DNA of 64,000 bases, taken from the NCBI RefSeq assembly GCF_019175285.1, contig NC_056527.1, positions 111,238,389 to 111,302,388 on the forward strand, written 5' to 3'. This DNA comes from Sceloporus undulatus (Eukaryota; Chordata; Lepidosauria; Squamata; Phrynosomatidae). Within the stretch, counting starts at the first letter, position 1. Each line of letters begins with the position of its first letter. Shown here in pieces: positions 44,350 through 55,539 of this stretch. A program made the position numbers and the translations under genes. The notes below the pieces were generated by a model. That model made no database searches and was not told where the DNA came from. It saw only the letters and a list, made by a program, of their open reading frames with translations.

Positions 44350-45291
44350 ATGGAGTTGCTGAATGGAACCACAGTGCAGGACTTCATTCTGGTTGGCTTC
44401 AGAGTTGGACCGCAAGGGCGCCTTCTTCTTCTTGCCTTGTTCATAGTTGTCTATACCCTCACCTTGGCTGAGAACTTCCTCATCATCATGCTAATAGTTC
44501 AAGATGACAGCTTGAGCTGCCTTCCCATGTACATCCTGCTGAGCCACTTCTCCTGGCTGGAGATGTGTTATGTGAGTGCCACTGTTCCACGGATGTTATT
44601 TGACTTATCTTTCCCAGGTGGGCTCATCTCCTTCCATGCTTGCTTTCTCCAGTTTTACATCTTCTTTTCCCTCGGCACTACCGAATGTCTTTTTCTCTCT
44701 GCCATGGCTCTGGATCGCTATTTGGCCATCTGCTGCCCATTGCGGTACCTTCAAATCATGTCCCGAGATTTCTGCCACACCCTGGTGGTGTTATCTTGGG
44801 TTGTTGGCTTCCTATGGTACATTACCCCAGTATTTTTGATCTCCAGGTTGTCCTTCTGTGGTTCCAATATTCTTAATCACTTTCTGTGTGACTCTGGCCA
44901 ACTCCTAGCCTTGGCCTGCCCTCCACTTGGGTACCTCCCTCTTTTCTGTTATATCGCCACTTCTTCTATGATCCTGGCTACCTGCTTGTTTATTGTGGTC
45001 TCCTATGCAGGTGTGGTTTTCACTCTGGTAAAAGCATCGGGTCAAAATACTGGCATCAAAGGCTTTTCTACAGTGTCTTCCCACCTGGCTGTTGTGACAA
45101 TGTTCTATGGATCTGTGGTTGCTATGTACATAGGAGGACGCAGTGGAGAAAGCCACACTGAGAACACTAAAGTTATAACACTCTTCTATTCTGCCATTGC
45201 CCCTCTGCTTAACCCTCTGATCTACTGTCTTAGGAATGATCAGGTGAAAGGAGCCCTGGTCAGGTTTTTGAGAAGGAAGAGAGACATTTAA
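44350..45291 (+). CDS. olfactory receptor, diverged OR11/6-like
   Basis: Intact, 313 residues from MELLNGTTVQDFILVGFRVG (NGT sequon) to RFLRRKRDI. It keeps LPMYILLSHFSWLEMCYV, MALDRYLAIC, loop cysteines and APLLNPLIYCLRN. It departs from its neighbours at AICCPLRYL (Cys for His), CDSGQLLALACPP, and TGIKGFSTVSSHL where others have RKAFST. First gene of the plus-strand arm. Unlike the others, the ATG is preceded by gttctccac rather than an AG acceptor. Translation may instead start at the in-frame ATG at 44332 (six extra codons), or the acceptor may lie further upstream (attgagag near 44311). Ligand unknown. Confidence 0.95.
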   Translation: MELLNGTTVQDFILVGFRVGPQGRLLLLALFIVVYTLTLAENFLIIMLIVQDDSLSCLPMYILLSHFSWLEMCYVSATVPRMLFDLSFPGGLISFHACFLQFYIFFSLGTTECLFLSAMALDRYLAICCPLRYLQIMSRDFCHTLVVLSWVVGFLWYITPVFLISRLSFCGSNILNHFLCDSGQLLALACPPLGYLPLFCYIATSSMILATCLFIVVSYAGVVFTLVKASGQNTGIKGFSTVSSHLAVVTMFYGSVVAMYIGGRSGESHTENTKVITLFYSAIAPLLNPLIYCLRNDQVKGALVRFLRRKRDI

Positions 45292-46989
45292 GAAAATGGA
45301 GGAGAGAGGGAGAGTTCTTAATATCAGGAAGAAATGGCATGCTCTTGGGGTCAGCTCTCATTGATTGCTCATGTTACGGTGCCATCTTTAGTAATGCCAT
45401 ATTGTTGCTGCTTTTACTTTTGCTACTGCTGGTACTAATCTTTCTAATAGCAGCTTTCACATCACTGTGTTTGTGAATCCACTCTGGATTTTAGCTCAGC
45501 ATTAAAGGAGTGACACAAGTCAATGAATTCCATTTACCAAATAGGTTTTAACATCTTGGCTATCTCCTTTAAAGTTTGGGTTAAAATTTGGAGGGGATTC
45601 ACTAAACTGCTCATATGGAAGCCACCAGATACCTCTGCATTAATTCATTTGTTTGATTCCCCACTCAGCCATAGAAACCCACTGGGTGACCTTGGACGAG
45701 TCACACATTCTCAGCCCCAGAAAACCCAGTGATAGATTCACCTTAGGGTCTCCATAAGGTGTAAATGACTTGAAGGCACATAACAAAACCAACACAACAA
45801 CAAACGAAGTGATTATGAATATGGAACAATTACAGCTAAATAAATCTAGGGAACTGTTTTGTATTCACAGTCATGATTGTGACACTATTGCCTTGATTTT
45901 AACTTTCCCCCAACCTGTGACTTGAAGGTACAACAACAACAACAATAAAAACAACCAAGATTCACAGTGAGGCTAATCTTGTAAAAGCTGTAGATGACAA
46001 CACACACTTCATCAATTTTTATGTGTTCCATGAAAATCTCAAAAACATTACAAATGCAGTTGCACACAGAGGCTAGAATGGGGTTCATAAGATACCTTTT
46101 GACTCTGCCTTGTGTATAGATGAAACCATGTTTTATCTGGTATGGTGAGCTATATTTCAGCAGCCCCCCACTGGCTTTGGCCTCCTCCTTACATGGCTCT
46201 CAAGAAATTGTACTGACTTTTCCAGAACATCAAATGGGATGCTACCTCAGCCGTGAACTCATAAGAGGCCTAATAAACCTTCTAGTTTTGTTGTCTTCCC
46301 CAGTTCACAGGTTGCAACATGTGAATGGCAAAATGTGATCAGATCAGTGATTTCTCTTATTTCATGATATTGTCTCTACATTTTCATCACATTTTAAAAA
46401 GTTTTAAAATTGAAGAACTCTGTACAAAGGAACAGAAAGATAAAGAATCAAAAACTGAATACATATGGTAACAAGGTTACAAAAATAATGGTAATGAATA
46501 TATTCATGAAGTATGAATATAATTAAGGAGTTAAACAGACTCTAAGTTTACTTGACAGAAAGATACAAAAGTAAAGTGATCCTTTTTTGATTAAAAATAG
46601 AATTGTACATTTAGGTTTAATGTAAGATTGAACAAGGAGCATCAGAGAGAACAAGGTTTATACAGATGGAAGTCAATATATAAATATTAGGTGTTTTTAC
46701 AAGGGAAAATTTGTTGTAATATTTATAAGTTTGTGAATGTTTTGTAGGGAAACTGTATTGTTTCGTTTTTATTTAGGTTGTTGTTTGTCTTGCTACGATG
46801 TCGGATGTAAGATGTATGAAGTATATTTAGATTTAGTGAATAAAGATATGATTCAAAAAAGTTGAATGTCTGATTCTTTACTGTATTATGATTTTGTATT
46901 GCTGTGAGTACTAGCATGTATGCACAGAAGGGTGAGACATACATTCCTGTGTAAAATAAACAAATAAAGACATATACCCAAGTTTAGTA
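45292..46989. other. intergenic with SINE fragment
   Basis: A truncated plus-strand tRNA SINE at about 45645-45812 (gattccccactcagccatag ... gtaaatgacttgaaggcac). AT-rich otherwise. No gene recognised. Confidence 0.5.
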
Positions 46990-47352
46990 ACTTGGAGAAG
47001 AGAAAGTTAAGCAGTGACATGATAACCATGTTTAAACATTTGAAAGGATATCATATTGAAAAAGGAGCAAACTTCTTTTCTGCTGCTCCAGAGTGCTTCC
47101 TAATGGATATGGAGCAAAGGATTTAAACTACCAGATAGAGATTCCACCTAAACATTAGGAAGCACTTCCCAATGGTAAGAGCTGTTTGACTGTGGGGCAC
47201 GCTGCCTCAGAAGGTGGTGGGGTCTCCTTCTTTGGAGGTTTTTAAAGAGAGACTGGATGGCCATCTGTTGGGAATGCTTTGACTGTGTATTCCTGCATGG
47301 CAGGGAGTTGGACTGAATGGCCCTTGGAGATTCTTCCAACTCTGATTCTAAG
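46990..47352 (+). mobile_element. CR1-type LINE 3' end
   Basis: cttggagaagagaaagttaag starts the ORF2 C-terminal region, followed by gatggccatctgttggg and ttccaactctgattct. Same subfamily as 53.9 and 18.1 kb. Confidence 0.85.
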
Positions 47353-48199
47353 TCACCAGTTGAGCCATCCTGAATTACAGAAACCATATACTCATGCTAC
47401 ATGACAAAAGCCATATAAATGCTCTAATGCAGTGATTCCCAAACTTTGCTTCTCCAGGTGTTTTGGACTTCTACTCCCAGAAGCCCCTTCAAAATTTCTT
47501 GGGGGAGAGAGGTGATGGTTCTCACCTTTAGCATCACTATGGATTCTTGCTTGATCTTTATTATATTACTTGTGCTGCCAGTAGCAGGAAGAGTGGCTGC
47601 CAGCCCTACTCTTAGAAAGAATGAAGCAACCATCTTAGATGGTTGATGATGAGGTGGATGGGTGTCATAAAAAAAGTTGATTATTTAATTTATTATTATT
47701 GTATTTTTTTTCTGCCAGGGAAAAGGAGACTAGCCATTGTTATTATGCATCTTGAAGGGGCAAATCATTTTCTCTCCTGTCCCAGGCAGCAATGGGTCCA
47801 TGGGAAAAACTAAGGCGAGATTGCCGTTTTACAGGGCATTATGGGAAGTGGTGGAATGGCAGCTGCCACAGACATACACAAGCCCACATATATTTACAAA
47901 ATACGTAGGCTTGCTAGACTGAAAACTAAAGGGGGCTCCTCTCCATTTCATGTCTGATGCAGAAGATGCAGCCAAGTAACCTGCAACAACTGCTGAAATT
48001 CCTTCTTTTATGCAATCATTAAAAGTATAGGACCCTGCTCCAGATTTCAGCCTGGCAACCCTAAGGATTTTTCTGTACATTGCTTTAAATGTTTTTATCC
48101 GTTGCACATTACCCTCATGGTCTGAGAGGCAATATATAAATGCCAGAAAGAAAGAAAGAAAGAAATCTCCAAATTTAAAAATTCCCAGAGGAGCTTTTT
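47353..48199. repeat. intergenic; hAT-like repeat start
   Basis: At about 47430-47500, cagtgattcccaaactttgc followed by gttttggacttctactccc is a typical start of a hAT-derived MITE; its other end is not clear. (GAAA)n near 48150. Confidence 0.45.
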
Positions 48200-48538
48200 T
48201 TCAGAGATATTTTTTATTACCCTCCCCCTCCCAAAAAGCTGAGACATATTGGCATATAGTAGAATCTGCCTCCTAACAGATGATGTTTCAGTGCAAAACG
48301 ACACTGTTCCCAAGAGTCACAAACCAATGATTCATTTCAGCTGCTTATTAAAAGTACGCTCAAAGTCAGTTTATAGCAGTTGGGCTTTCCTCAGGTTCCT
48401 TACAGTCTTCGCTCCGTCAGTCCTGCAGATGAGTACTAGAGAAAAACACAGCGAACAGCATTATTTGGTTTTTCCACATTCTGTCATGGCCCTTCTGCAT
48501 CTGCTGGATGGAACAACATTTTGACTCCTATTACTGAG
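48200..48538 (+). promoter_or_regulatory. candidate 5' non-coding exon/promoter of the 50-kb OR
   Basis: Aligned with 55540-55934 and 60420-60818: cagtgcaaaac-gacactgttcc, gtcctgcagatgagt, attctgtcatggccctt and ctgctggatggaacaa. It ends actgag|gtacagaaatggg, a donor-like site 1.85 kb before the coding ATG. Conservation continues past the donor, so the exon limits are uncertain. Confidence 0.6.
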
Positions 48539-49889
48539 GTACAGAAATGGGAATTATTATCAAAGCAAACAAAACTTGGGTGTAGTGGTGGCTTGGATCA
48601 TGGGGTCATGAATCTACTAAAGGGTATATTATGAACTTTAAAGGAGCTATCCAAGCTGTAGAAAGATGGGTGGGTACAGGGGTCAATTTCTGGGGGAAAA
48701 GAACTGGGATAGCATTCAATATTGCAGTTAAGGATATGCTGTATATTCAGTAAGACTATGCAGTCTTATTTTAAAACTAAGTGGGTAGAATTCAGAGACA
48801 TAACAGTATCAGTCTGGAATATCAGTATGCAAAGGGATCTTGTAGCACCTTTGAGATCGACTGTATGAAAGAATTTGTAGCAAGAGCTTTCATAGGCTTG
48901 GGATACTTCCTCTGATGAGTCTGTAAGGAGTTTGCTGTTTCCAGTCCCCTCCTGCTAGAAACAGGGCTCCTGTTGCAAATCCTTGTAGAAGTCTTGCTTG
49001 CTGGTAGAAAGGTGTTGGTGGAAAGGTTATCCTCTTTGTACCCCAATTGGAAGCTGAATGGACCTTCTTCACATAGGTCAGATATGGTCACTGGTTCTTA
49101 AGGTGGGCTGCGGGATGTCAGATTTGGAGATGTTACTTAGTTATGCAGATTTAAAAAGCCAATGTAGGATATTGGGGTTGGGGCTTTTAAAGGAAAATCT
49201 AATTGACCATTGTAAATTTATAGAGTGAAGAGTAGCGGAAGAAAGATGGAGAGTGAATTTGGAAGAGGCAGGAATCATGGGTTGTGTCCATGTTGTTCAG
49301 CTACCTTCCTGATTTTCATCTGATTAACTAAAAGGAGATGACCTGCCTCTGCTATCTAAGCAATATTCAAAACATAAAGGTATGGTCAGAAGAGAAAATT
49401 AAAGCAACAGCATGGCCATAAGAGGAAAAAAATAATCCAACTTTATATTAGGGAGGATTCTTGTGACTGTTGATAGCATTTTATTAACTATGCTAATCAA
49501 GCACAAAAGCATGTCCGTACTCCAAGGTCACATAGTTGGAATCAGCTAAGAGAGTTAATCTGAAAATTACCTACGAATTAGAAGTACACAGTTACATGAC
49601 AGCCTATAAATGTTACATTTTCATATGCAAACCATTCTGTTAAATTAATTGTGGACTACAGACTTCTCATTTTTAATGTGTATGTGGATAGTAAAAGTTT
49701 TATCTTTTTAAAAAATCCTGTATTATGACAACAGCTTCATTAGGTTAACTCATTTTTTTAAAAAGTACAAGCTTTTGATATTAGCAGATATTTCATCAAG
49801 GGAGAGATGCTACAAAAAGTATGAGAACAGAAAAATGACCTGAATTGATGCTGAAGTCATGAACTTTGCTTGGTCAGAGTCTTATGAAT
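48539..49889. other. 5' intron of the 50-kb OR
   Basis: A repeat at about 48840-49090 (gatcttgtagcacctttgag ... gcaagagctttcataggc) is related to 35.9 kb. The open frames in it are not genes. AT-rich otherwise. Confidence 0.45.
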
Positions 49890-50118
49890 AAGATTGCATC
49901 TACACTGTAGAAAAAAATGAATTTGGACACCAACTTAAGTGCTGTAGCTCCATCCTATGGCAACCTGGGATTTTATCCTATAGAGCTTTACAAGATCTTT
50001 AACCTTCTCTACCAAAGAGTGTTGGTGCTTCACAAAACTGCAAATTCCAGGATTCTGGAGGATGGAGCCATGGCAGTTAAAGTGGTGTCAAACTGCATTA
50101 TTTCCACAGTGTAGAGGC
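49890..50118. mobile_element. palindromic MITE
   Basis: Ends attgcatctacactgtag and cacagtgtagaggcacc; arms pair through gctccatcctatgg and gaggatggagccatgg. It lies about 270 bases upstream of the OR coding start. Confidence 0.8.
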
Positions 50119-50388
50119 ACCCCAAATCTCAGAAAAGGGGTTGCAGCATTTCTTTAGACAATGTATTTCTAGTGTTTCATATAATAATTTAGACTTCATC
50201 AGAAAAACAATTATGTCTGCGAAGTAATCATTTCTGAGTAGAAACAGAGTATGGACATAAAGGATGCCCACATGAACTTCTTCAGTATTACATCTGTTCA
50301 TCCTTTAACAGGAACAGATAGGTACGACATGAAAGATGTTTCACTCCTTTGAATGATATATGATGTTGATTTGGTTCTCTCATTTCAG

Positions 50389-51348
50389 ATGGAGTTGACC
50401 AATAGGACCAATGTCCGAGAATTCATTTTGTTGGGATTTGGGGTAGAGCAGCACTATCAATCCCTGCTTCTCGTCTTTTTCACCCTTCTCTATGTCCTCA
50501 CTTTGATCGAGAACATCACCATTATCACACTGGTGCTCTTAGATGCTAAGTTGTCCCAGCTTCCTATGTACATCCTCCTGAGCAATTTCTCCTGGATGGA
50601 GATCTGCTACGTGAGTAGTAGTGTGCCCCGGATGGTCTTTGATCTGGCTTCCTCTAACAAAATTATCTCTTTCCATGAATGTTTCATTCAGTTCTACTTC
50701 TTTTTCTCTCTCGGAACGACTGAATTCTACTTCCTTTCAGCCATGGCTTTGGATCGGTACTTGGCCATCTGCTACCCACTCCGCTACCCACAAATCATGT
50801 CTTCAACGTCTTGTTATGGCCTGGTGGCTTTTTGTTGGGTCTTTGGATTCCTGGGACACGTTGTTCCACTAACCCTGATCTCCAGGTTGTCCTTCTGTGG
50901 ACCCAATATCATTGACCATATTTTGTGTGATCCTGGACCACTTCTGTCCTTGGCTTGTCCTCCACTTGGATACGCTCCGCTTAGCAGTCAAATTGCCATG
51001 TATGTCCTGTTCTTTGGCAATGTCTCCTTTGTTATGTTGTCATATAGCCTTGTAATTTTCACCCTGATGAAATCTTCCAACCAAGGGAGTCAGAAGAAGG
51101 CCTTCTCCACCATATCTATGCACATGTTGGTGGTGACAATTTTCTATGGCTCAGTTGGAGGGGTGTATTTAATTCCTGGTGGAGAAAACCAGTCAGAGGT
51201 CACTAAGGTAGGAACTGCCTTCTATGCTGCTGTCACACCTTTTCTCAATCCTCTGATTTACTGTCTGAGGAATGACCAGGTGAAAGAGGCCCTGGGCAGG
51301 TTGCTGAGCAGAATGATGGGGCTGGTGTTGAGAAATGCCACAGTTTAA
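50389..51348 (+). CDS. olfactory receptor, OR11/6-like
   Basis: Intact, 319 residues, MELTNRTNVREFILLGFGVEQ (NRT sequon) to LSRMMGLVLRNATV. LPMYILLSNFSWMEICYV, MALDRYLAICYPLRYP, FCGPNIIDHILCDPGP, SQKKAFSTISMHM and TPFLNPLIYCLRN. The acceptor ctcatttcag immediately precedes the ATG at 50389; the in-frame ATG at 50353 is intronic. The SISMH box and the YLIPGGE-Q segment after TM6 link it to the 62-kb OR and the broken 57-kb copy, so it is probably the founder or sister of that pair. Ligand unknown. Confidence 0.97.
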   Translation: MELTNRTNVREFILLGFGVEQHYQSLLLVFFTLLYVLTLIENITIITLVLLDAKLSQLPMYILLSNFSWMEICYVSSSVPRMVFDLASSNKIISFHECFIQFYFFFSLGTTEFYFLSAMALDRYLAICYPLRYPQIMSSTSCYGLVAFCWVFGFLGHVVPLTLISRLSFCGPNIIDHILCDPGPLLSLACPPLGYAPLSSQIAMYVLFFGNVSFVMLSYSLVIFTLMKSSNQGSQKKAFSTISMHMLVVTIFYGSVGGVYLIPGGENQSEVTKVGTAFYAAVTPFLNPLIYCLRNDQVKEALGRLLSRMMGLVLRNATV

Positions 51349-52262
51349 AAATGGTGTACAGGGAAATGGGGAAGAATTAAGGAAAACCAGAAGAAAACAC
51401 TCATCCGAAGCTATTAGATTTCACACCAGGGAAGGATGAACCATGATGATCAAAATTTAAGCTTAGGAATGGGTAAAGGAGGACTATGATATATTGGATT
51501 TGCATAGAAAATGTTGGTGCATTTATTAAATAGATTGTGGTAAAGTATGGTCATCTTTAGTATGTGCAATGAGTTAAAGATCTGTCTGGAAGGGTGAGAG
51601 TATGTAATGCTGGGAGCAACTGGTGACTGAATGTAAATGTATCCACACTGCAGAAATAAGACACTACTTTAACAGTCTGACCCTACTTTAAATCCTGTGG
51701 AATCCTGGGATTTGTAGTTTGGTGAGCTCTCTGACAGACCATGACAGTTAAAGTGAAGCCAAACTGGTTTATTTCTGCAGTGTGGATGCATCCTCTATTG
51801 ATTGATTGGTAATTCTATAGCACTATCAGAAATTTCAGTTCTCTCTTTCTGCAGAACACAAGCTGCAAGCCAGTCAAAATGGAGTGATGTTTGACAGATT
51901 CTCTCAAAGTACAAATGCATCATAAATTAAATTATTATTATTAACTTTATTTATACTCCTCCCACCAAACAACAACAACAACAACAACAACAAAACCTCT
52001 GGTAGTCAAGGTGGTTTACAAGTGAAGACAAATGCAATACACATCAGACATGCAAAATATCAACATGAAAATGGATTCAAACTGTGCCCAGGACTAAAAA
52101 ACAATTTAAAACACACAACTTAAAATGCAAAAAGGCAGTTAAAAATGGTGCAATTCAGGGGATAGGGACATCACTAAAATGTCATTTCTTCTGGTGCGCT
52201 GGATGGCCTTTTCCAGGGAATTTCTTACAAAAATATGTTTTCGATAATCCACAAAACAGTAA
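51349..52262. other. 3' flank with MITE and retroposon end
   Basis: Palindromic MITE at about 51635-51795 (ccacactgcagaaataag ... ttatttctgcagtgtggatg). Retroposon-like end with (CAA)n at about 51935-52020. Confidence 0.6.
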
Positions 52263-52757
52263 TACTGTATTTTCTGGCATATAAGACTACTTTTTAACCC
52301 AAGAAAATCTTTTCAAAAGTCAGGGGTCGTCTTATACGCCAGGTATCGTCTTATAGGGCAAGTGCTGAAACCTCCAAGCTGGACTGGAGAATCTGCGGTC
52401 GCCGCATATGGTGGGGGGAGCTCAAAAATGGCTATGGGGTATGGAAAAAAGAGCCATGTTTGCACTACTGCGCTGATAGTCTTGGAGACAAGGAGGGCTG
52501 GGCAGGCAGGGAGAGCTGACCAATCCAAGCAGGCTTTGTATACAGCAGGTTTTCCTGCTAAGTACCTGCATGTCATAAGCATTTGAATTAAAATTACCAT
52601 ATTGAAATCAAATCATATGTTTTGAAAAAATTTATTTGGTGTGCATTGAAAGAGAGGTAGTCTTATACGGCAAGTATATCCCAATCTCTATATTTTAACA
52701 GGAAAGGTTGGGGGTCGTCTTATATGCCCAGTCGTCTTATATGTCGGAAAATACGGT
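52263..52757. mobile_element. TIR element (gtcttatac type)
   Basis: Left end tactgtattttctggcatat, right end atatgtcggaaaatacggta; subterminal gtcgtcttata repeats on both sides. No transposase. It inserts beside or into the LINE end that follows. Confidence 0.75.
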
Positions 52758-52759
52758 AC

Positions 52760-53520
52760 TTTTATTGCACCAACCAAAATGCATATTATACAGGTTGCAA
52801 GTTTTGGACACTCACTGGCTTCTTCATCAGGCAAAGAAGGTAAAAATGGTACAGGAGAAATGTGTTAGTCCATGTGGAGCTGAACTAGTAGAGTCTCTAT
52901 CCCATGTATTGTTTCTTTGCAATTTTGACAAAGGTGAGAGATCAAGATTAATTACAAACATTTTAAGTAAATTCCTTGGAAGACTCTCTGAAAGGTACTT
53001 GGCTTATTTATTAGGACATACTAAAAATATAAAACAGAATTGTTGCAAAGTTTCTTTTCTATGCTGCTAAGATTCATAAAATGGAAAATTATGACTCGGA
53101 TACATATGCAATATTTGGGTTTGTCTCCTTTTAATTGTAAAACTTTTTTTAAAAAAAATATTTTAAACAACTCTTGATATACCCTGGTTTGATTTATATT
53201 GGCCTGTTACAGACTGCCAAAATAAAGCTGCTTCGGATCTCTTTGGAGGTATGCTGTTTAAATGATGCATGGGTCCTAAGAATCCGGAAGCTGCACCAAA
53301 GCTGCACTCCAGTGCTTAGGAATGGAGTGTGGCTTTGGCACGACCTTCAGACTCTTAGGACCCTTGCATCATTTAAATAGCGTATCTCCAAAGAGACCTG
53401 AAGCAGCTTTATTTTGGCAGTCTGTAACAGGCCATTGTTTAGTTTTTTATCATGTTTTGTATGACAAATTACTTGTGTTTTAATGGCTTATGACTGTACA
53501 ATAAAGATTGAAAATAAATA
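52760..53520 (+). mobile_element. LINE 3' end with zinc-knuckle, interrupted
   Basis: The plus-strand frame at about 52847-53068 reads CVSPCGAELVESLSHVLFLC, then KFLGRLSERYLAYLLG, matching the minus-strand LINE at 39.9 kb. The 3' UTR, ending gactgtacaataaagattg and (AAAT)n, is split by the palindromic element 53201-53433. Confidence 0.75.
53201..53433. mobile_element. long-palindrome TIR element in LINE 3' UTR
   Basis: Ends ggcctgttacagactgcc and ggcagtctgtaacaggcc are exact inverted repeats, flanked by att (53198-53200 and 53434-53436). Arms extend about 100 bases (aaaataaagctgcttcgg ... cctgaagcagctttatttt). The interior can fold fully. Same TIR as 33358 and 1472. Confidence 0.9.
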
Positions 53521-53847
53521 AATAAATGCAAGCAACAACAAGAACAAAAACAACAAAAACCCAGTACAAAAGCCCAGTTAAGCATGTGCTTAACAATCCT
53601 TTCTTTAGAAACTTTCAGTTCTCAAAAGGATGTAGGAATTCAAAAGTCTTTGCATGTCAGAGAGCTCTAGGAAAGGAGTTCCAGAGGTTAGGGGCAACCA
53701 CTGAGAAGGTCCTCTCCTCTGTTTCCACTAAACATACTTGTGATGGTGGCAGATTTGGAAAAAGAGATCTCTAGGCCTATGCAGGCGGATATTGGGAGAT
53801 AGTGTCTGTCAGATACCCTGTCCCTAAACTGTATAAGGCGTTATAAG

Positions 53848-54656
53848 GCTGCATCTGCACTGCAGAAATAATCCAGGTTGACAAAAAGGATGTTGAGAAG
53901 CTGCAGCGTGTCCAAAGGAGGGCAATTAAAATGGTGAAGGGTCTGGAAACCATGGAGCCCTATGCGGAATGACTTAGGGAGTTGAGGATGTTTAGTCTGG
54001 AGAAGAGAAGGTTAAGAGGTGGTATGATAGCCCTGTTTAAATATCTGAAGGGATGTCATATTGAGGATGGAGCAAGCTTGTTTTCTGCTGCTGCAGAGAA
54101 CAGGACTGGGAACAATGGATGCAAGTTCCAGGAAAAGAGATTCCACCTCAACATTAGGAGGAACTTCCTGACAATAAGGGCTGTTCAGCAGTGGAACAAA
54201 CTCCCTCTGAGTGTAATGGAGTCTCCTTCCCCTAGAGGTCTTTAAGCAGAGGCTGGATGGCCATCTGTCAGGTATAGATTGTAAGCCCGAGGGCAGGGAA
54301 CCGTCTAAATAAAAAGATTGCATGTACAGCGCTGTGTAAATTTACATAGCTTCTTAAATAAAGGTTAATAATAATAATAAGTATGCTTTGACTGAGAGTT
54401 CCTGCATGGCAGAATGGGGTTGGACCGGATGGCCCTTGCGGTCTCTTCCAACTCTATGATTCTATGACACCACTTGAACTGCCATGGCTCAATGCTATGG
54501 AATTCTGAGGACTATAGTTGTTGTGGCGCCAGAGCTCTCTGAAAGAGAAAGTTAAATTTCTCACAAATCTATAATTCCCAGAATTCCATAGCATTAAGGC
54601 ACAGCATTTAAAGTGGTATGAAACTCTATTATTTCTGCAGTGCAGATGCAGCCAGT
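53848..54656. mobile_element. palindromic MITE, second layer of the nest
   Basis: ctgcatctgcactgcagaaa on the left and tttctgcagtgcagatgcag on the right. Interrupted after ccaggttgaca by a CR1 fragment; resumes at gacaccacttgaactgcc. Confidence 0.85.
53882..54466 (+). mobile_element. CR1-type LINE 3' end, third layer
   Basis: Encodes the CR1 ORF2 C-terminus (LRELRMFSLEKRRLRGG, FHLNIRRNFLTIRAVQQWN) and ends with the CR1 terminal motif ctatgattctatga. Interrupted at about 54275-54383 by a short retroposon end (gtaagcccgagggcagggaa ... (TAA)n), the fourth layer. Confidence 0.9.
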
Positions 54657-54880
54657 ACTTTGAACTGTGCCCAGAACTGGACTGGCATACAGAGGAACTG
54701 CTGTAACAGGGAGGTTGTGTGGTCTCTATAATCTCCTCCAGTTAACAACCTGGTTTTGTTCCAGTTGAAGTTTTCAATTGCTCTTCAAAGGCAGCCCCAC
54801 ATAGAGCACATTATAGTAATCTAAACGGGATGTAACAAAAGCATGTGTCATTGTGGCCAGATCAGTGTGTGCACAAGCAC

Positions 54881-55539
54881 TCCTTAAATTAAATGCAATG
54901 GTTTATCTAGCTCTTGGAACTTTACTACAATTTGCTAAGATTTTACTTTTTATGTCCAGTTTTTCCATAGTCACTGGGGTTCTGTGCCCTTAACTGCAAC
55001 AAATGTGGAGGGACGGGTGTAATTAATTGTTTTTAAAAACTTGGAAATTAATAAAATTAACTATCATGAGCATTCAAATTTCTATTTCATTCTTCCATTT
55101 GCAATGTTCAACTAAAAGCATTTCAACAAGGCAAATTAAAACATGTGAGTTAAAATCACAAAATAACAGTTTATTTTTTTCGATGGGGGGGGGTGGAATC
55201 CTAAAATAATAGCTACCAATAATCCAATTTAAAAAGCACAATAAAATAAAATAAAATAAAATAAAAATTTCAAAAAAAAAATGGCTTGGTTTCTTCTTCC
55301 CTCTTCATCCTTCCCTCCTTCTGTGTCATGTCTTTCACATTATGTCCTCAAATCAGAGACTGTTAGGTTCATGACGTGTGTACTATGTTTAGTAAATTTT
55401 AGACAATCAGTGTGTGCTAAATTTAGGCAAACAGCATGATGTTAACAAAACAAGGACGACAGAGGTTCTGGTAAAAGGACCAAAGCATCACTAACTCCCT
55501 GTCATATTTCAGTGGGCATAGGACATCCATTTGGTTCTT
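54881..55539. other. intergenic, nothing recognised
   Basis: AT-rich sequence with an (AAAAT)n run near 55240-55265. No gene. Confidence 0.4.

Larger units (their letters stand above)
53565..54880 (-). mobile_element. L2-type LINE, outermost layer of a nest
   Basis: Minus-strand L2 remnant. The two sides, gttccagaggttaggggcaa ... aaggcgttataagg and cagtactttgaactgtgccc ... gggatgtaacaaaagc, match 6415-7215 and are separated by the MITE at about 53848-54656. Confidence 0.75.

Noticed and set aside
53526-53774. 82-codon frame in the L2 region
   Set aside because: Repeat-derived; antisense to L2 sequence.
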